64,000 nt of DNA from an uncultured bacterium (GTDB lineage: Bacteria; Elusimicrobiota; Elusimicrobia; Elusimicrobiales; Elusimicrobiaceae): NCBI GenBank assembly GCA_949294095.1, contig CASFFZ010000001.1, positions 124,001-188,000 on the forward strand. The letters are read 5' to 3'. A model generated the notes under the pieces. That model worked only from the letters and a program-made list of their open reading frames with translations, had not been told where the DNA came from and searched no databases. The position numbers and the translations under genes are program-made. How positions within the stretch are numbered: the stretch's first letter is position 1; each line of letters opens with the position of its first letter. Shown piece by piece: positions 1-8,137 of this stretch.

Positions 1-82
1 ATCCGACCCCAAAATTTTGCTAAAAGGCATTCTCTTAACGCTGTTTAGCAAATGACATTCCCGTTTCTTCCCAAATAAAAGA

Positions 83-120
83 GCTCTTCAACAGAAGAGC
101 TCTTTTATTTACCCCCCGAT
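83..120. terminator. Bidirectional intrinsic terminator
   Basis: Inverted repeat AAAGAGCTCTTC / GAAGAGCTCTTT with A-rich and T-rich flanks, so it could work on both strands. It probably ends a gene lying to the left of the window. Nothing coding is visible in bases 1-82. Confidence 0.8.
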
Positions 121-137
121 ACGTGAAATTGATAAGT

Positions 138-157
138 TTTACTTACCGGTAAGTAAA
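138..157. promoter_or_regulatory. 20-bp perfect palindrome, candidate operator
   Basis: TTTACTTACCGGTAAGTAAA is a perfect 20-bp palindrome about 80 bp upstream of the DedA start. There is no T-run, so it is not a terminator. Its size and symmetry fit a dimeric repressor site (TetR/GntR-like); the regulator is not in the window. Confidence 0.5.
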
Positions 158-236
158 TAATAACAAAATCATTGCCAAAATGCAATTTTTTCTTTCTTTT
201 CACAAGGCATTCCCCGCTATTTAGTACAATTTATAT

Positions 237-887
237 ATGGAATTATTATCGCAAGTACTTGATATTTTTTTGCACCTGGATGTGCATCTCAACGCCTGGG
301 CGGCCTGGATGGGCGTCTGGTTATACGTAGTAATTTTTGCAGTGGTTTTCTGCGAAACGGGCTTGGTGGTTACGCCTTTTTTGCCGGGGGATTCGCTGTT
401 GTTTGCCTGCGGGGCGCTGGCGGCGTCGGAAGGAAGCAGCATCAACCTGTATTGGCTGGTTCCCGTTATTTTTGCAGCCGCCGTGCTGGGGGATTTTTGC
501 AATTATGAAATAGGCAAGTGGCTGGGGCCGAAGGTTTTTACCAAAGAAGACAGTATCTTTTTAAACAAAGACCACCTCAACAAAGCCCACGCTTTCTACG
601 AAAAATACGGCGGCAAAACCATCATTTTGGCGCGCTTTATACCCATTATCCGCACGTTTGCGCCATTTGTGGCGGGCATTGGAAAAATGACGTACTTCCA
701 CTTTGCCTCTTACAATCTAATCGGCGCCGCGCTGTGGGTGCTGCTTTTCACGCTGGGCGGTTATTTCTTTGCCGATTTGCCCGTGGTGCAAAACCATTTT
801 CACTATGTCGTGGTGACTATTATCGTGATTTCGCTGTTGCCTGCGGTGTACGAGTTTTGGAACGCACATCGGCAGCCGAAGAAGTAG
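237..887 (+). CDS. DedA family integral membrane protein
   Basis: 216-aa inner-membrane protein of the DedA/SNARE-associated family, whose members are implicated in polyprenyl-phosphate or phospholipid translocation and envelope homeostasis. The family signature is seen at about residues 138-155: ARFIPIIRTFAPFVAG followed by GIGKM. Several hydrophobic segments span about 15-40, 50-85 and 145-205. No Shine-Dalgarno precedes the ATG; instead TACAAT (225-230) ends 6 nt before it, predicting a leaderless or nearly leaderless mRNA. The 3' end overlaps the convergent GH3 gene by 68 bp. Substrate unknown. Confidence 0.85.
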   Translation: MELLSQVLDIFLHLDVHLNAWAAWMGVWLYVVIFAVVFCETGLVVTPFLPGDSLLFACGALAASEGSSINLYWLVPVIFAAAVLGDFCNYEIGKWLGPKVFTKEDSIFLNKDHLNKAHAFYEKYGGKTIILARFIPIIRTFAPFVAGIGKMTYFHFASYNLIGAALWVLLFTLGGYFFADLPVVQNHFHYVVVTIIVISLLPAVYEFWNAHRQPKK

Positions 888-2517
888 TTTCGGGCGGCAG
901 CTGCAAATCCACCGGCAGTATGCCCTGCGGGGCCAAGTTGCCCAAGATGATATTCGCCGCCGTTTGCAAAGCATATTTATTTAACCCGTAGGTGGCCAAA
1001 ATAACGTCCGCCTCCGGGTAATTTTTGATATCATACGGGCTCATGGTGGAGATAAACACCACATTTTTATTTTCCTCAATCAGCCCGTGAATGGCGTTTT
1101 TTTGGTTGATGTTGGTTTTATCGGCCCATTGCAGGCTGGTTAAAATCAGCAAATCCGCCCCTTTGGCGCAGGCGGCGGCGCGCTGGCTGTCTTTTTTGCG
1201 CGGGGTAAGCGCCGCATTGTAACTGCGCACGTTCCACCCTTTCTCCAAAAACGGTTTGGAAAACCCCATCAGCTGGTCTGCAAAGCGCGAAGGCGCAAAA
1301 AACACCGCGCACACGGTGGGCTTTTTTCCCTCCGGCACCGTAAAGGGGATCAGGCCTTTGCGGTCGCGCACCAAGGTAACGGACTCGTCGCTTATTTTCT
1401 CCAGCTCCGCTTTGTACGCCTGTTCAATGGGGGCGGGGACTTCGGCCGTTCCGTCCAAGAGGCCCAATTCTTCTTTTAGGGCAAACATCCGCCGGGCGGC
1501 GTCTTCCACCCGCGGCTGCATGTTTTTTTGCTGGGTTTCCGTTAAAATTTGTTTAAACACCGTCAGCGGTTTAATGTAGCGGCCCAGCAAAATCATATCG
1601 GCCCCGCTGTCCAGCGCGCGCACCGCGCAGCCGGCAATGGTGCAAAACGAAGTGGCGCTTTTCATATCCAAGCTGTCGGTAACCACAAAGCCTTTAAATC
1701 CCATTTTTTCGCGCAGCAGATCATGCAGAATCGGCTTGGAAAAGGTGGCGATGTTTTTGCTGTCCAGCGCCGGGTACAAAATATGCCCCGTCATTACGCC
1801 GGGCACGCCTTGGCGCACAGCCTCGGCAAACGGAGCCAGGTGGATTTTTTGCAATTCTTCGTAACCAGCCTTTACCACCGGCACTTTGTAGTGGGAATCG
1901 GCTGACGTATCCCCATGGCCGGGGAAATGCTTGACGACGCTGATAATCCCCGCCGCTTTAAATCCGTTCATCAGCGAGATGCCCATTTTGGTAACGTTCT
2001 GCGGGTCTGAGCCAAAAGAACGCACACCGATAATCGGGTTATTGGGGTTGCTGTTGACGTCCAGCACGGGCGAAAAATTAATGTGGATTCCGGCCCGGCG
2101 CAGCTCCAGCCCGGCCAAATAAGCAATGGCGGCGGCGCCTTCTTCATCCTGCGCGGCCGAAAGCATCATGTTGGTAGGCAGGTAGTCAAACCCCAGCGTA
2201 ATGGGCGTGTAGACGGTGCCCCCCTCGTAGTCAATGGCGATTAACAGCGGAATTTGATGCGGGCTTTTGGCGGCCCAGCTTTGCAATTTTTCAATCAGCT
2301 CTTGGGTTTGCTTCAGGGAATAGTTGCCCCATTGAATCAGCACCCCGCCCACTTTGCCCTGCTCTATGGCCGGGCGCACCAGCGAAGCGCTGTCTATATC
2401 CACAAATACCACCAGCGTCTGCCCCAGTTTTTCTTCGTAGGACAAATCCTCAAACCGCGGGGCCGCCGCCAGCGGCAGCGCCGCACACAAGAGCAGTACG
2501 CTTAGCCAATGCTTCAT
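820..2517 (-). CDS. Secreted glycoside hydrolase family 3, beta-N-acetylhexosaminidase (NagZ-like)
   Basis: 565 aa with an N-terminal signal peptide (about residues 1-19, ending LAAAP). The GH3 TIM barrel carries the NagZ signature KHFPGHGD with the following D-S-H, and the nucleophile region VVTDSLDM. A second alpha/beta domain follows (about 375-545), as in two-domain NagZ proteins of Bacillus type. It probably removes GlcNAc from muropeptides or other glycans in the periplasm or outside. Its ATG overlaps the stop of the upstream phosphoesterase (ATGA), so the two are translationally coupled. The last 22 codons run into the convergent DedA gene, suggesting that an earlier stop was lost. Confidence 0.85.
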   Translation of the reverse strand: MKHWLSVLLLCAALPLAAAPRFEDLSYEEKLGQTLVVFVDIDSASLVRPAIEQGKVGGVLIQWGNYSLKQTQELIEKLQSWAAKSPHQIPLLIAIDYEGGTVYTPITLGFDYLPTNMMLSAAQDEEGAAAIAYLAGLELRRAGIHINFSPVLDVNSNPNNPIIGVRSFGSDPQNVTKMGISLMNGFKAAGIISVVKHFPGHGDTSADSHYKVPVVKAGYEELQKIHLAPFAEAVRQGVPGVMTGHILYPALDSKNIATFSKPILHDLLREKMGFKGFVVTDSLDMKSATSFCTIAGCAVRALDSGADMILLGRYIKPLTVFKQILTETQQKNMQPRVEDAARRMFALKEELGLLDGTAEVPAPIEQAYKAELEKISDESVTLVRDRKGLIPFTVPEGKKPTVCAVFFAPSRFADQLMGFSKPFLEKGWNVRSYNAALTPRKKDSQRAAACAKGADLLILTSLQWADKTNINQKNAIHGLIEENKNVVFISTMSPYDIKNYPEADVILATYGLNKYALQTAANIILGNLAPQGILPVDLQLPPETTSSAADVRSKTRTPQATAKSR

Positions 2518-3593
2518 GCATTTACCTCAATAATCGGGATTTCCGCCGGCGCCAAAAACCGCAGCGGAATACCCCAGTAAAACAGACCGGACGTGATGTA
2601 AAATTTCATTTGCTCCACGGCAAACAGGCCATACACCCGCGGAAACTGCAGCCGCACCAAAAAATTGAACGGAAAAATCTGCCCGTTATGCGTATGCCCG
2701 CTGACCATCAAATCGGCGCCCTGTCGGGCGGCCTCTTCGGCGTAAAGCGGCGTATGGCTTAAATAGAGAAGCGTACGGGCCGGATCGGCCTGGCGGAGAA
2801 GTTCTTCCACGTCCTGCGCGCGGACATGCGCCGTATGCACATCCTTCACCCCGGCCACTTGCACGCCGTTAGGCAGTTGGGTCAGTTCGTTTTCCAGCAG
2901 TTTTATTCCCGCTTCTTTATAAAATTCCTTGGACGCGTCGTACCCCACATAATACTCGTGATTTCCAAACACGCCGTACGCCCCCAGCGGCGTTTTGACC
3001 TGCGCCAGGCGTCTGGCATACGCCAAGCGGTTGGGCCCGTATTCAAAAATATCCCCCAATACCAGCAAGGCGTCGGGCTTTTGTTCTTCCACGCGTTTTA
3101 GCGCCTTGTCCAACCGGTTTAGCGAAACGCCCATCCCCAAATGCGCGTCCGACAACAGCGCCAGCTTCATTTTGGGCGCCCCGGGAATGGTAACCGAAAT
3201 GTGCTTTACGCGCGGGGCAGAAATCCCCCCGTAAACAGCCAGCGCCGCGGTAACCGCCATCAGCCCTACGCTAAGCGGCCCCAGCCACGCCCGCGCCTGC
3301 ACGTGAAAAAAGAACAGCCCCCACTGAATAAACGCACAAACCGCACAAATGCAAAAAGCCAAAAACGCAAGCCCCGCCCACGCATAGGCAAAATAATACG
3401 CCCAGCTTTCCCATACGCCCCAATGCGTGCGGGTGTAGGACATAAACACTTGGAACAAAACCGTCATCACCAGCGGCACCGCCGCCACCGGCACTTTCCA
3501 GCCTATTTGCGGGAAAGCAAAATACAGCCACGCCCCTACCGTTACCTGCATCAGCCACAGCACGATAGACGCCACCACAAAAAACGCACTCAC
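2514..3593 (-). CDS. Membrane-anchored calcineurin-like metallophosphoesterase (YkuE type)
   Basis: About 359 aa: four hydrophobic segments in the first 130 residues, then a calcineurin-like phosphoesterase domain. Metal-ligand motifs are visible in order: LLSDAHLG, VLGDIFEYG, VFGNHEYY, LSHTP and SGHTHNGQ. The family hydrolyses phosphoesters or pyrophosphates of lipids or nucleotides; the substrate is unknown. I chose GTG at 3593 because AAGGAG lies 8 nt upstream; a TTG at 3599 is in frame but sits too close to that site. It forms an operon with the GH3 gene. Confidence 0.85.
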   Translation of the reverse strand: MSAFFVVASIVLWLMQVTVGAWLYFAFPQIGWKVPVAAVPLVMTVLFQVFMSYTRTHWGVWESWAYYFAYAWAGLAFLAFCICAVCAFIQWGLFFFHVQARAWLGPLSVGLMAVTAALAVYGGISAPRVKHISVTIPGAPKMKLALLSDAHLGMGVSLNRLDKALKRVEEQKPDALLVLGDIFEYGPNRLAYARRLAQVKTPLGAYGVFGNHEYYVGYDASKEFYKEAGIKLLENELTQLPNGVQVAGVKDVHTAHVRAQDVEELLRQADPARTLLYLSHTPLYAEEAARQGADLMVSGHTHNGQIFPFNFLVRLQFPRVYGLFAVEQMKFYITSGLFYWGIPLRFLAPAEIPIIEVNA

Positions 3594-3664
3594 GTACAAC
3601 GCTCCTTCTTCAAAAAGTTATAAAAACTTACTTTTATATATTTTAAAAAATTTCCCATAATAAG

Positions 3665-3705
3665 TATAATATATTTATAACGTATACTATATAACAACAG
3701 AGGAC
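3665..3705 (+). promoter_or_regulatory. gltX promoter and ribosome-binding region
   Basis: Very AT-rich stretch with TATAAT (3665-3670) and TATACT (3683-3688), either of which could be the -10. AGAGGA at 3700-3705 is a suitable Shine-Dalgarno 10 nt before the gltX ATG. Confidence 0.5.
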
Positions 3706-3715
3706 ACCATACCTT

Positions 3716-5179
3716 ATGACCGTAAGAGTTAGATTTGCCCCGTCTCCGACTGGATTTTTACACATCGGAGGGGTTCGTACTGCGCTTTTTAACTACCTTT
3801 TCGCCAAAAAAAATAAAGGCACATTTTTACTCCGCATTGAAGATACCGACGAAGAACGCTCTACCCAAGCTTCCACCGATGCCATTTTTGAAGGCATGCA
3901 ATGGATGAATTTAAACTGGGACGAAGGCCCCATGCCAGACGGCACCAACAAAGGCCCCGACGCCCCCTATTACCAGGCTCAGCGCGCCGATATGGGCATT
4001 TATAAAAAATACATTGACCAGCTCCTTGCCGAAGGCAAAGCCTACAAATGCTACTGCACCGAAGAAGAATTGGAAGAAAACCGCCAAAAATGCCTGGCCG
4101 AGCACCGCCCGCCCAAATACAGCGGCAAATGCAGCCACCTGACGCCGGAGCAGCAAAAAGAGCTGGAAGCCCAAGGCCGCAAATACGTCATCCGTTTCCG
4201 CATGCCGCAGGAAGGCGACGTGGAATGGGACGATATGATCCGCGGGCACGTAAAATTTGCCAGCAAAGATTTGTATGACCTGGTCATCCAAAAAACCAGC
4301 GGCTACCCCACCTACAACTTTGCCGTCGTGGTGGACGACCATTTAATGCGCATGACGCACGTCATCCGCGGCGATGACCACATTTCCAATACGCCGGCCC
4401 AAATCCAGATTTACCGTGCCCTCGGCTGGAAAGAACCCATTTTTGCCCACCTGTCTATGATTCACGGGCCGGACGGCAAAAAACTTTCCAAGCGCCACGG
4501 CGCCACGAACGTAGTGGAATTTCGCAATATGGGCTACCTGCCCGAAGCGCTTAAAAACTATCTGGCGCTTTTGGGATGGGCCACGCCCGATTCCCAGCAA
4601 TTGTTTGCCCCCGGCGAACTGGAAGAAAAATTTGACATCTCCGGCTGCCAGCCCAGCCCGGCTGTAATGGATCCGGAAAAGCTGAACTGGATGAACGGGG
4701 AATACATCCGCGCAACTCCCCTTTCCCGCCTGACGGAGCTGGCCCTGCCGTTTATTGAAAAAGCCGGCATCAACGTTTCGGGCGTAGACCGCGCCCGGCT
4801 GGAAGGAATCATCGGGCTGGAACAGGAAAAATACAAATTGTTGACCGAAATTCCCGATTTGATCCGCTTCTTCTTTGAAGAACCGGTATTTGAACAGGAA
4901 GCGATTGACAAAGTTTTCTCCAAACCCGAAGCCAAGCAGGTGCTGGAAGGAATGATTCAAGTATACGGCAATTTAACCGACTTTACGGAAACCAACCTGG
5001 AAACCGCCGCCCGCGCTTACGCCAAAGAAAACGGCATGAAAGCGGGGCAGATTTTCCACCCGCTGCGCGTGGCCGTTTCCGGCCGTACCCACGGGCCCAC
5101 GCTATTTAAAATGCTGGAATACATGGGGAAAGACACCGTGCTCGCGCGGCTTAAAAACGCGCTGCAGTATTGCAAATAA
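3716..5179 (+). CDS. gltX: Glutamyl-tRNA synthetase
   Basis: 487 aa, the usual length for a class I GluRS. It charges tRNA-Glu (and possibly tRNA-Gln) with glutamate in the cytoplasm. The HIGH-type motif is at residues 8-20 (PSPTGFLHIGGVRTA) and the KMSKS-type motif KKLSKRHG near residue 257. A cysteine cluster (CYCTEE, then C in KCSHL) around residues 110-145 looks like the zinc-binding insertion. Followed after 27 bp by the GYF-type gene, probably in the same transcript. Confidence 0.97.
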   Translation: MTVRVRFAPSPTGFLHIGGVRTALFNYLFAKKNKGTFLLRIEDTDEERSTQASTDAIFEGMQWMNLNWDEGPMPDGTNKGPDAPYYQAQRADMGIYKKYIDQLLAEGKAYKCYCTEEELEENRQKCLAEHRPPKYSGKCSHLTPEQQKELEAQGRKYVIRFRMPQEGDVEWDDMIRGHVKFASKDLYDLVIQKTSGYPTYNFAVVVDDHLMRMTHVIRGDDHISNTPAQIQIYRALGWKEPIFAHLSMIHGPDGKKLSKRHGATNVVEFRNMGYLPEALKNYLALLGWATPDSQQLFAPGELEEKFDISGCQPSPAVMDPEKLNWMNGEYIRATPLSRLTELALPFIEKAGINVSGVDRARLEGIIGLEQEKYKLLTEIPDLIRFFFEEPVFEQEAIDKVFSKPEAKQVLEGMIQVYGNLTDFTETNLETAARAYAKENGMKAGQIFHPLRVAVSGRTHGPTLFKMLEYMGKDTVLARLKNALQYCK

Positions 5180-5206
5180 CTCCGCCCGATCCGGCAAGGA
5201 GCTGCC

Positions 5207-6976
5207 ATGAAGTACTGGTTTTTTGACGGAAATGACGTCGTCGGCCCGTTTGAGCCCAAAGAGCTTGCGGCCCGGCGCGGTTTTGCGGCGACCAGCCTGG
5301 TCTGCCCCGAAAATTTCAGCGAAGATCAAGACAGCTGGCGCATGGCGGCTTCTTTCCCGGATTTTCATTTTAATCCTTCGGAAGTTTTTTCCGTTCTTCC
5401 CCCCGAGCCCGAGTCAAGCACCGACTCCTTTGACGAGGAAATGGACACCTTGCTCAAAGAACGCTCCCCGCTGGGCAATCTGGAAGACAGCCCGGCCACG
5501 GAATCCCCCTCCTTAGAAATACCCAAAAAACCCGCCAAACCCGGCCCGATTGAAGATTATTTCAATCACATCAAAGGCGAAGATTTGGGAAATATCTTGG
5601 GAATACCCGATCCGAATGAAAACTCGGATATGAATCTGGCCCGCGCCCTGCAAACCCAATTTGAAAAAACAAACCCGCCAGCGGACAAAGAAGTCCACCC
5701 GATAGAAGACGACCCGTTTGACGAGTTTACCCCCAAAGAAGAACCCGAACCCCAGCCCGAGCAACAAACGCCCGCTTTGCACGCCGCCGCGGAAAAAACC
5801 GCCCCGGCGGCCGCCGATCCGGCGCCGGCCTCTATTCCCATTTCCAAAACGGAAGCGGAAGATTTCGTTTTAACCCCACACGGGCAAACCCCTGCGTCTA
5901 AGGAAAAACAACCGGCGCAGCCAACGCCTGCCAAACAAGAGGCTCCGGCGCCCCAACCGGAACAAGAATCTGTACAAACGACCTCTCAGCTGCCGGTGCT
6001 GGGCCAACCGGAAACGCAGCTGCCGCCCTTGCCGGAGCAAAAAATTGCTTCTTTTGCCTCTTCCCCCCAGTTTAACCAGACGCCCGAAGCGGCGCCTGCG
6101 CCGGCCGCCGAGCAAAAAACGATTTCCGAAGCGGAATCTTCCCAAAAGGAAGTCCCCGTAAAAGAAGACGCCCAGCCGGAAGAATTGGTGTCGGCCTCTA
6201 AACAGCCTGAACCGGCGGACGCTGCCCCTTCTCAAGCAACAGCTCCGGCCGACACTGCGCCTGCAGAAGACCCCAAAGAAGCGACGGTGCGGCATATTTT
6301 GGAAGGGAAATTGGAAGTATCCCCCACGCCGGAAGTATTGGAACCCATCAAAAATGTTACCGTAGAGCCGCAGGTAAACCATGTGCGCCCGCGCCTGAAA
6401 CAAACGCCGGAAATCCAGGAATTTCTAAACCAAACCCGCAACGAACGCATCGAGCGGGAACGCAGAAACAAAAAAGCCATGGCCGCCCTTTCGGTGCTTA
6501 TTGCTTTGTTGGCGGTAGGGGCAGCCGCCTATATTAACCAAAAAGTAATGGGGCCTTCGGCCCCGGCGGCAAGTACGGCCCCTCAAACGCCGCCGGCCGT
6601 TCAACCGACGCCGAACGCCCCGGCCGACTCCGGCGAATTGCTGCCGGATATTTCCGTCCCTCCGCCGCCGCAGACGATTACCGAGCCTTCCCAAGAAAAC
6701 AAGGCCCTTTCGCTGGTGCAAAATTACCAACTGCCCGGCAACAAAGGCACCGTTGCCGCCTATTTAAGCCGGCTTTACCGCTCCCAGCTTTCGCAAGGCT
6801 ATAGCGCCAGCTGGTCTGTGGAGCCTTTGCATAAAAGCACATATATTGTAAAATACAGGCTAACCAAAACCCGCATGGAACCGGTAGTCTATATCTTCCA
6901 GGCGGATGTGGCGGCCGGAAAACTGACCGGTGCTTTGAATAATATAACACTAGACTTGGTAGGAAAAATTCAATAA
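5207..6976 (+). CDS. GYF_2-like domain protein with acidic/proline-rich linker and one TM segment
   Basis: 589 aa. Residues 1-50 (starting MKYWFFDGNDVVGPFEPKEL) match the GYF_2/DUF4339 pattern (W/Y-x-D-G-x-x-x-G-P). A disordered linker rich in P, A, E and Q spans about 65-400, a single TM helix lies at about 424-445, and a short folded domain at about 505-589. The topology would put the GYF part in the cytoplasm and the C-terminal domain in the periplasm. The gene sits 15 bp before pilT, suggesting a link to the pilus or to protein scaffolding at the membrane. Function unknown. Confidence 0.6.
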   Translation: MKYWFFDGNDVVGPFEPKELAARRGFAATSLVCPENFSEDQDSWRMAASFPDFHFNPSEVFSVLPPEPESSTDSFDEEMDTLLKERSPLGNLEDSPATESPSLEIPKKPAKPGPIEDYFNHIKGEDLGNILGIPDPNENSDMNLARALQTQFEKTNPPADKEVHPIEDDPFDEFTPKEEPEPQPEQQTPALHAAAEKTAPAAADPAPASIPISKTEAEDFVLTPHGQTPASKEKQPAQPTPAKQEAPAPQPEQESVQTTSQLPVLGQPETQLPPLPEQKIASFASSPQFNQTPEAAPAPAAEQKTISEAESSQKEVPVKEDAQPEELVSASKQPEPADAAPSQATAPADTAPAEDPKEATVRHILEGKLEVSPTPEVLEPIKNVTVEPQVNHVRPRLKQTPEIQEFLNQTRNERIERERRNKKAMAALSVLIALLAVGAAAYINQKVMGPSAPAASTAPQTPPAVQPTPNAPADSGELLPDISVPPPPQTITEPSQENKALSLVQNYQLPGNKGTVAAYLSRLYRSQLSQGYSASWSVEPLHKSTYIVKYRLTKTRMEPVVYIFQADVAAGKLTGALNNITLDLVGKIQ

Positions 6977-6991
6977 CAAAGAGGGTTATCT

Positions 6992-8071
6992 ATGATTTTA
7001 ATGGACGATCTGTTCAAGTTGATGAAAGCCAAAAACGCTTCCGATATTCACCTGACGGTCGGCGTACCGCCGGTGTTGCGTATTCAGGGCCGCCTGTATG
7101 CCACCCAGTTTGAGCCGCTTACCAAAGAAACGGCGCAAACCCTCATCTATTCCATTATGACCGATGAACAACGCCAGCATTTTGAAGAAGATTTGGAATT
7201 GGACTTTTCGTTCGGATTAAAATCATTAGGCCGCCTGCGCGTAAACATCTATAAACAAAAGGGAAATGTAGCCGCGGCCTTGCGTTCCATTCCGAACGAT
7301 TTTAAATCGTTTGAAGAGTTAAACCTGCCGCCCGTGGTATACAACATCATGAAGCTCAACAAAGGACTGGTGTTGGTAACGGGGTGCACGGGATCCGGTA
7401 AATCTACGTCTTTAGCCAGCATGATCAACTACCTGAACATGAACGAAAGCAACCACATTATGACGGTAGAAGATCCTATCGAATTCGTCCACCCGCACAA
7501 ACGCAGCATCGTCAACCAGCGCGAAGTGGGTGCGGACACCCATTCCTTTGCCGCAGCCCTCAAGCACTTTTTGCGCCAAGACCCGGACATCATCCTGGTC
7601 GGCGAATTGCGCGACCGGGAAACCATGGAAGCCTGCCTGACGCTGGCCGAAACGGGGCACTTGGTGTTTGCCACCTTGCATACCAACGATGCGGTGCAGT
7701 CCATCAACCGTATTATTGACGTCTTCCCCGCCGAACAACAGCCGCAGATCCGCACGCAGCTTTCTTTCGTGCTGGAGGCGATTTTATCCCAGCAGTTAAT
7801 CCCCACCTTAACCGGCGGGCGCGCCATGGCGTGCGAAGTGCTCCTGGCCAACTCCGCCGTGCGCAGCTTAATCCGCGACGGCAAGGCCGAGCAAATTATC
7901 TCCACCATGCAAACCAACGTGGGCATGGGAATGATTACCATGAACCAAGCCTTGGGCGATTTGTATATCCAAAAGAAAATCAGCTATCAAGAGGCGCTTT
8001 CGCACACCAGCGATCCTTCCGGCTTGAAGACCTACCTCCAGCAAAAATTGGGGACGTCCAGCTTTAAATAA
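6992..8071 (+). CDS. pilT: Type IV pilus retraction ATPase PilT
   Basis: 359 aa, full length for PilT. Hexameric ATPase that depolymerises pili and powers twitching. Seen: N-terminal PAS-like part beginning DLFKLMKAKNASDIHLTVG, Walker A GCTGSGKST near residue 130, Asp box and Walker B around 155-205 (IILVGELRD), and the His box HLVFATLHTNDA. Three pilin genes elsewhere in the window provide likely substrates. No pilB, pilC or pilM-Q is in the window. Terminator follows at 8087-8121. Confidence 0.95.
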   Translation: MILMDDLFKLMKAKNASDIHLTVGVPPVLRIQGRLYATQFEPLTKETAQTLIYSIMTDEQRQHFEEDLELDFSFGLKSLGRLRVNIYKQKGNVAAALRSIPNDFKSFEELNLPPVVYNIMKLNKGLVLVTGCTGSGKSTSLASMINYLNMNESNHIMTVEDPIEFVHPHKRSIVNQREVGADTHSFAAALKHFLRQDPDIILVGELRDRETMEACLTLAETGHLVFATLHTNDAVQSINRIIDVFPAEQQPQIRTQLSFVLEAILSQQLIPTLTGGRAMACEVLLANSAVRSLIRDGKAEQIISTMQTNVGMGMITMNQALGDLYIQKKISYQEALSHTSDPSGLKTYLQQKLGTSSFK

Positions 8072-8086
8072 AAGTGTCCTGCGCCA

Positions 8087-8121
8087 AAAACGCCTTGGAA
8101 AAATCCAAGGCGTTTTTTTTA
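8087..8121. terminator. Bidirectional terminator between pilT and uvrC
   Basis: AAACGCCTTGGA / TCCAAGGCGTTT stem with A- and T-runs on the two sides; serves both convergent genes. Confidence 0.85.
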
Positions 8122-8137
8122 TGGCGTAAAAACCGGC

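Noticed and set aside
3141-3623. 160-aa Arg/His-rich ORF on the plus strand
   Set aside because: It is antisense to the metallophosphoesterase, whose metal motifs are intact; no independent coding support.
6425-6730. Arg/Gly-rich minus-strand ORFs under the GYF-type gene
   Set aside because: Their composition is explained by the reverse complement of Pro/Ala/Glu codons; the plus-strand protein has a TM helix and operon context.
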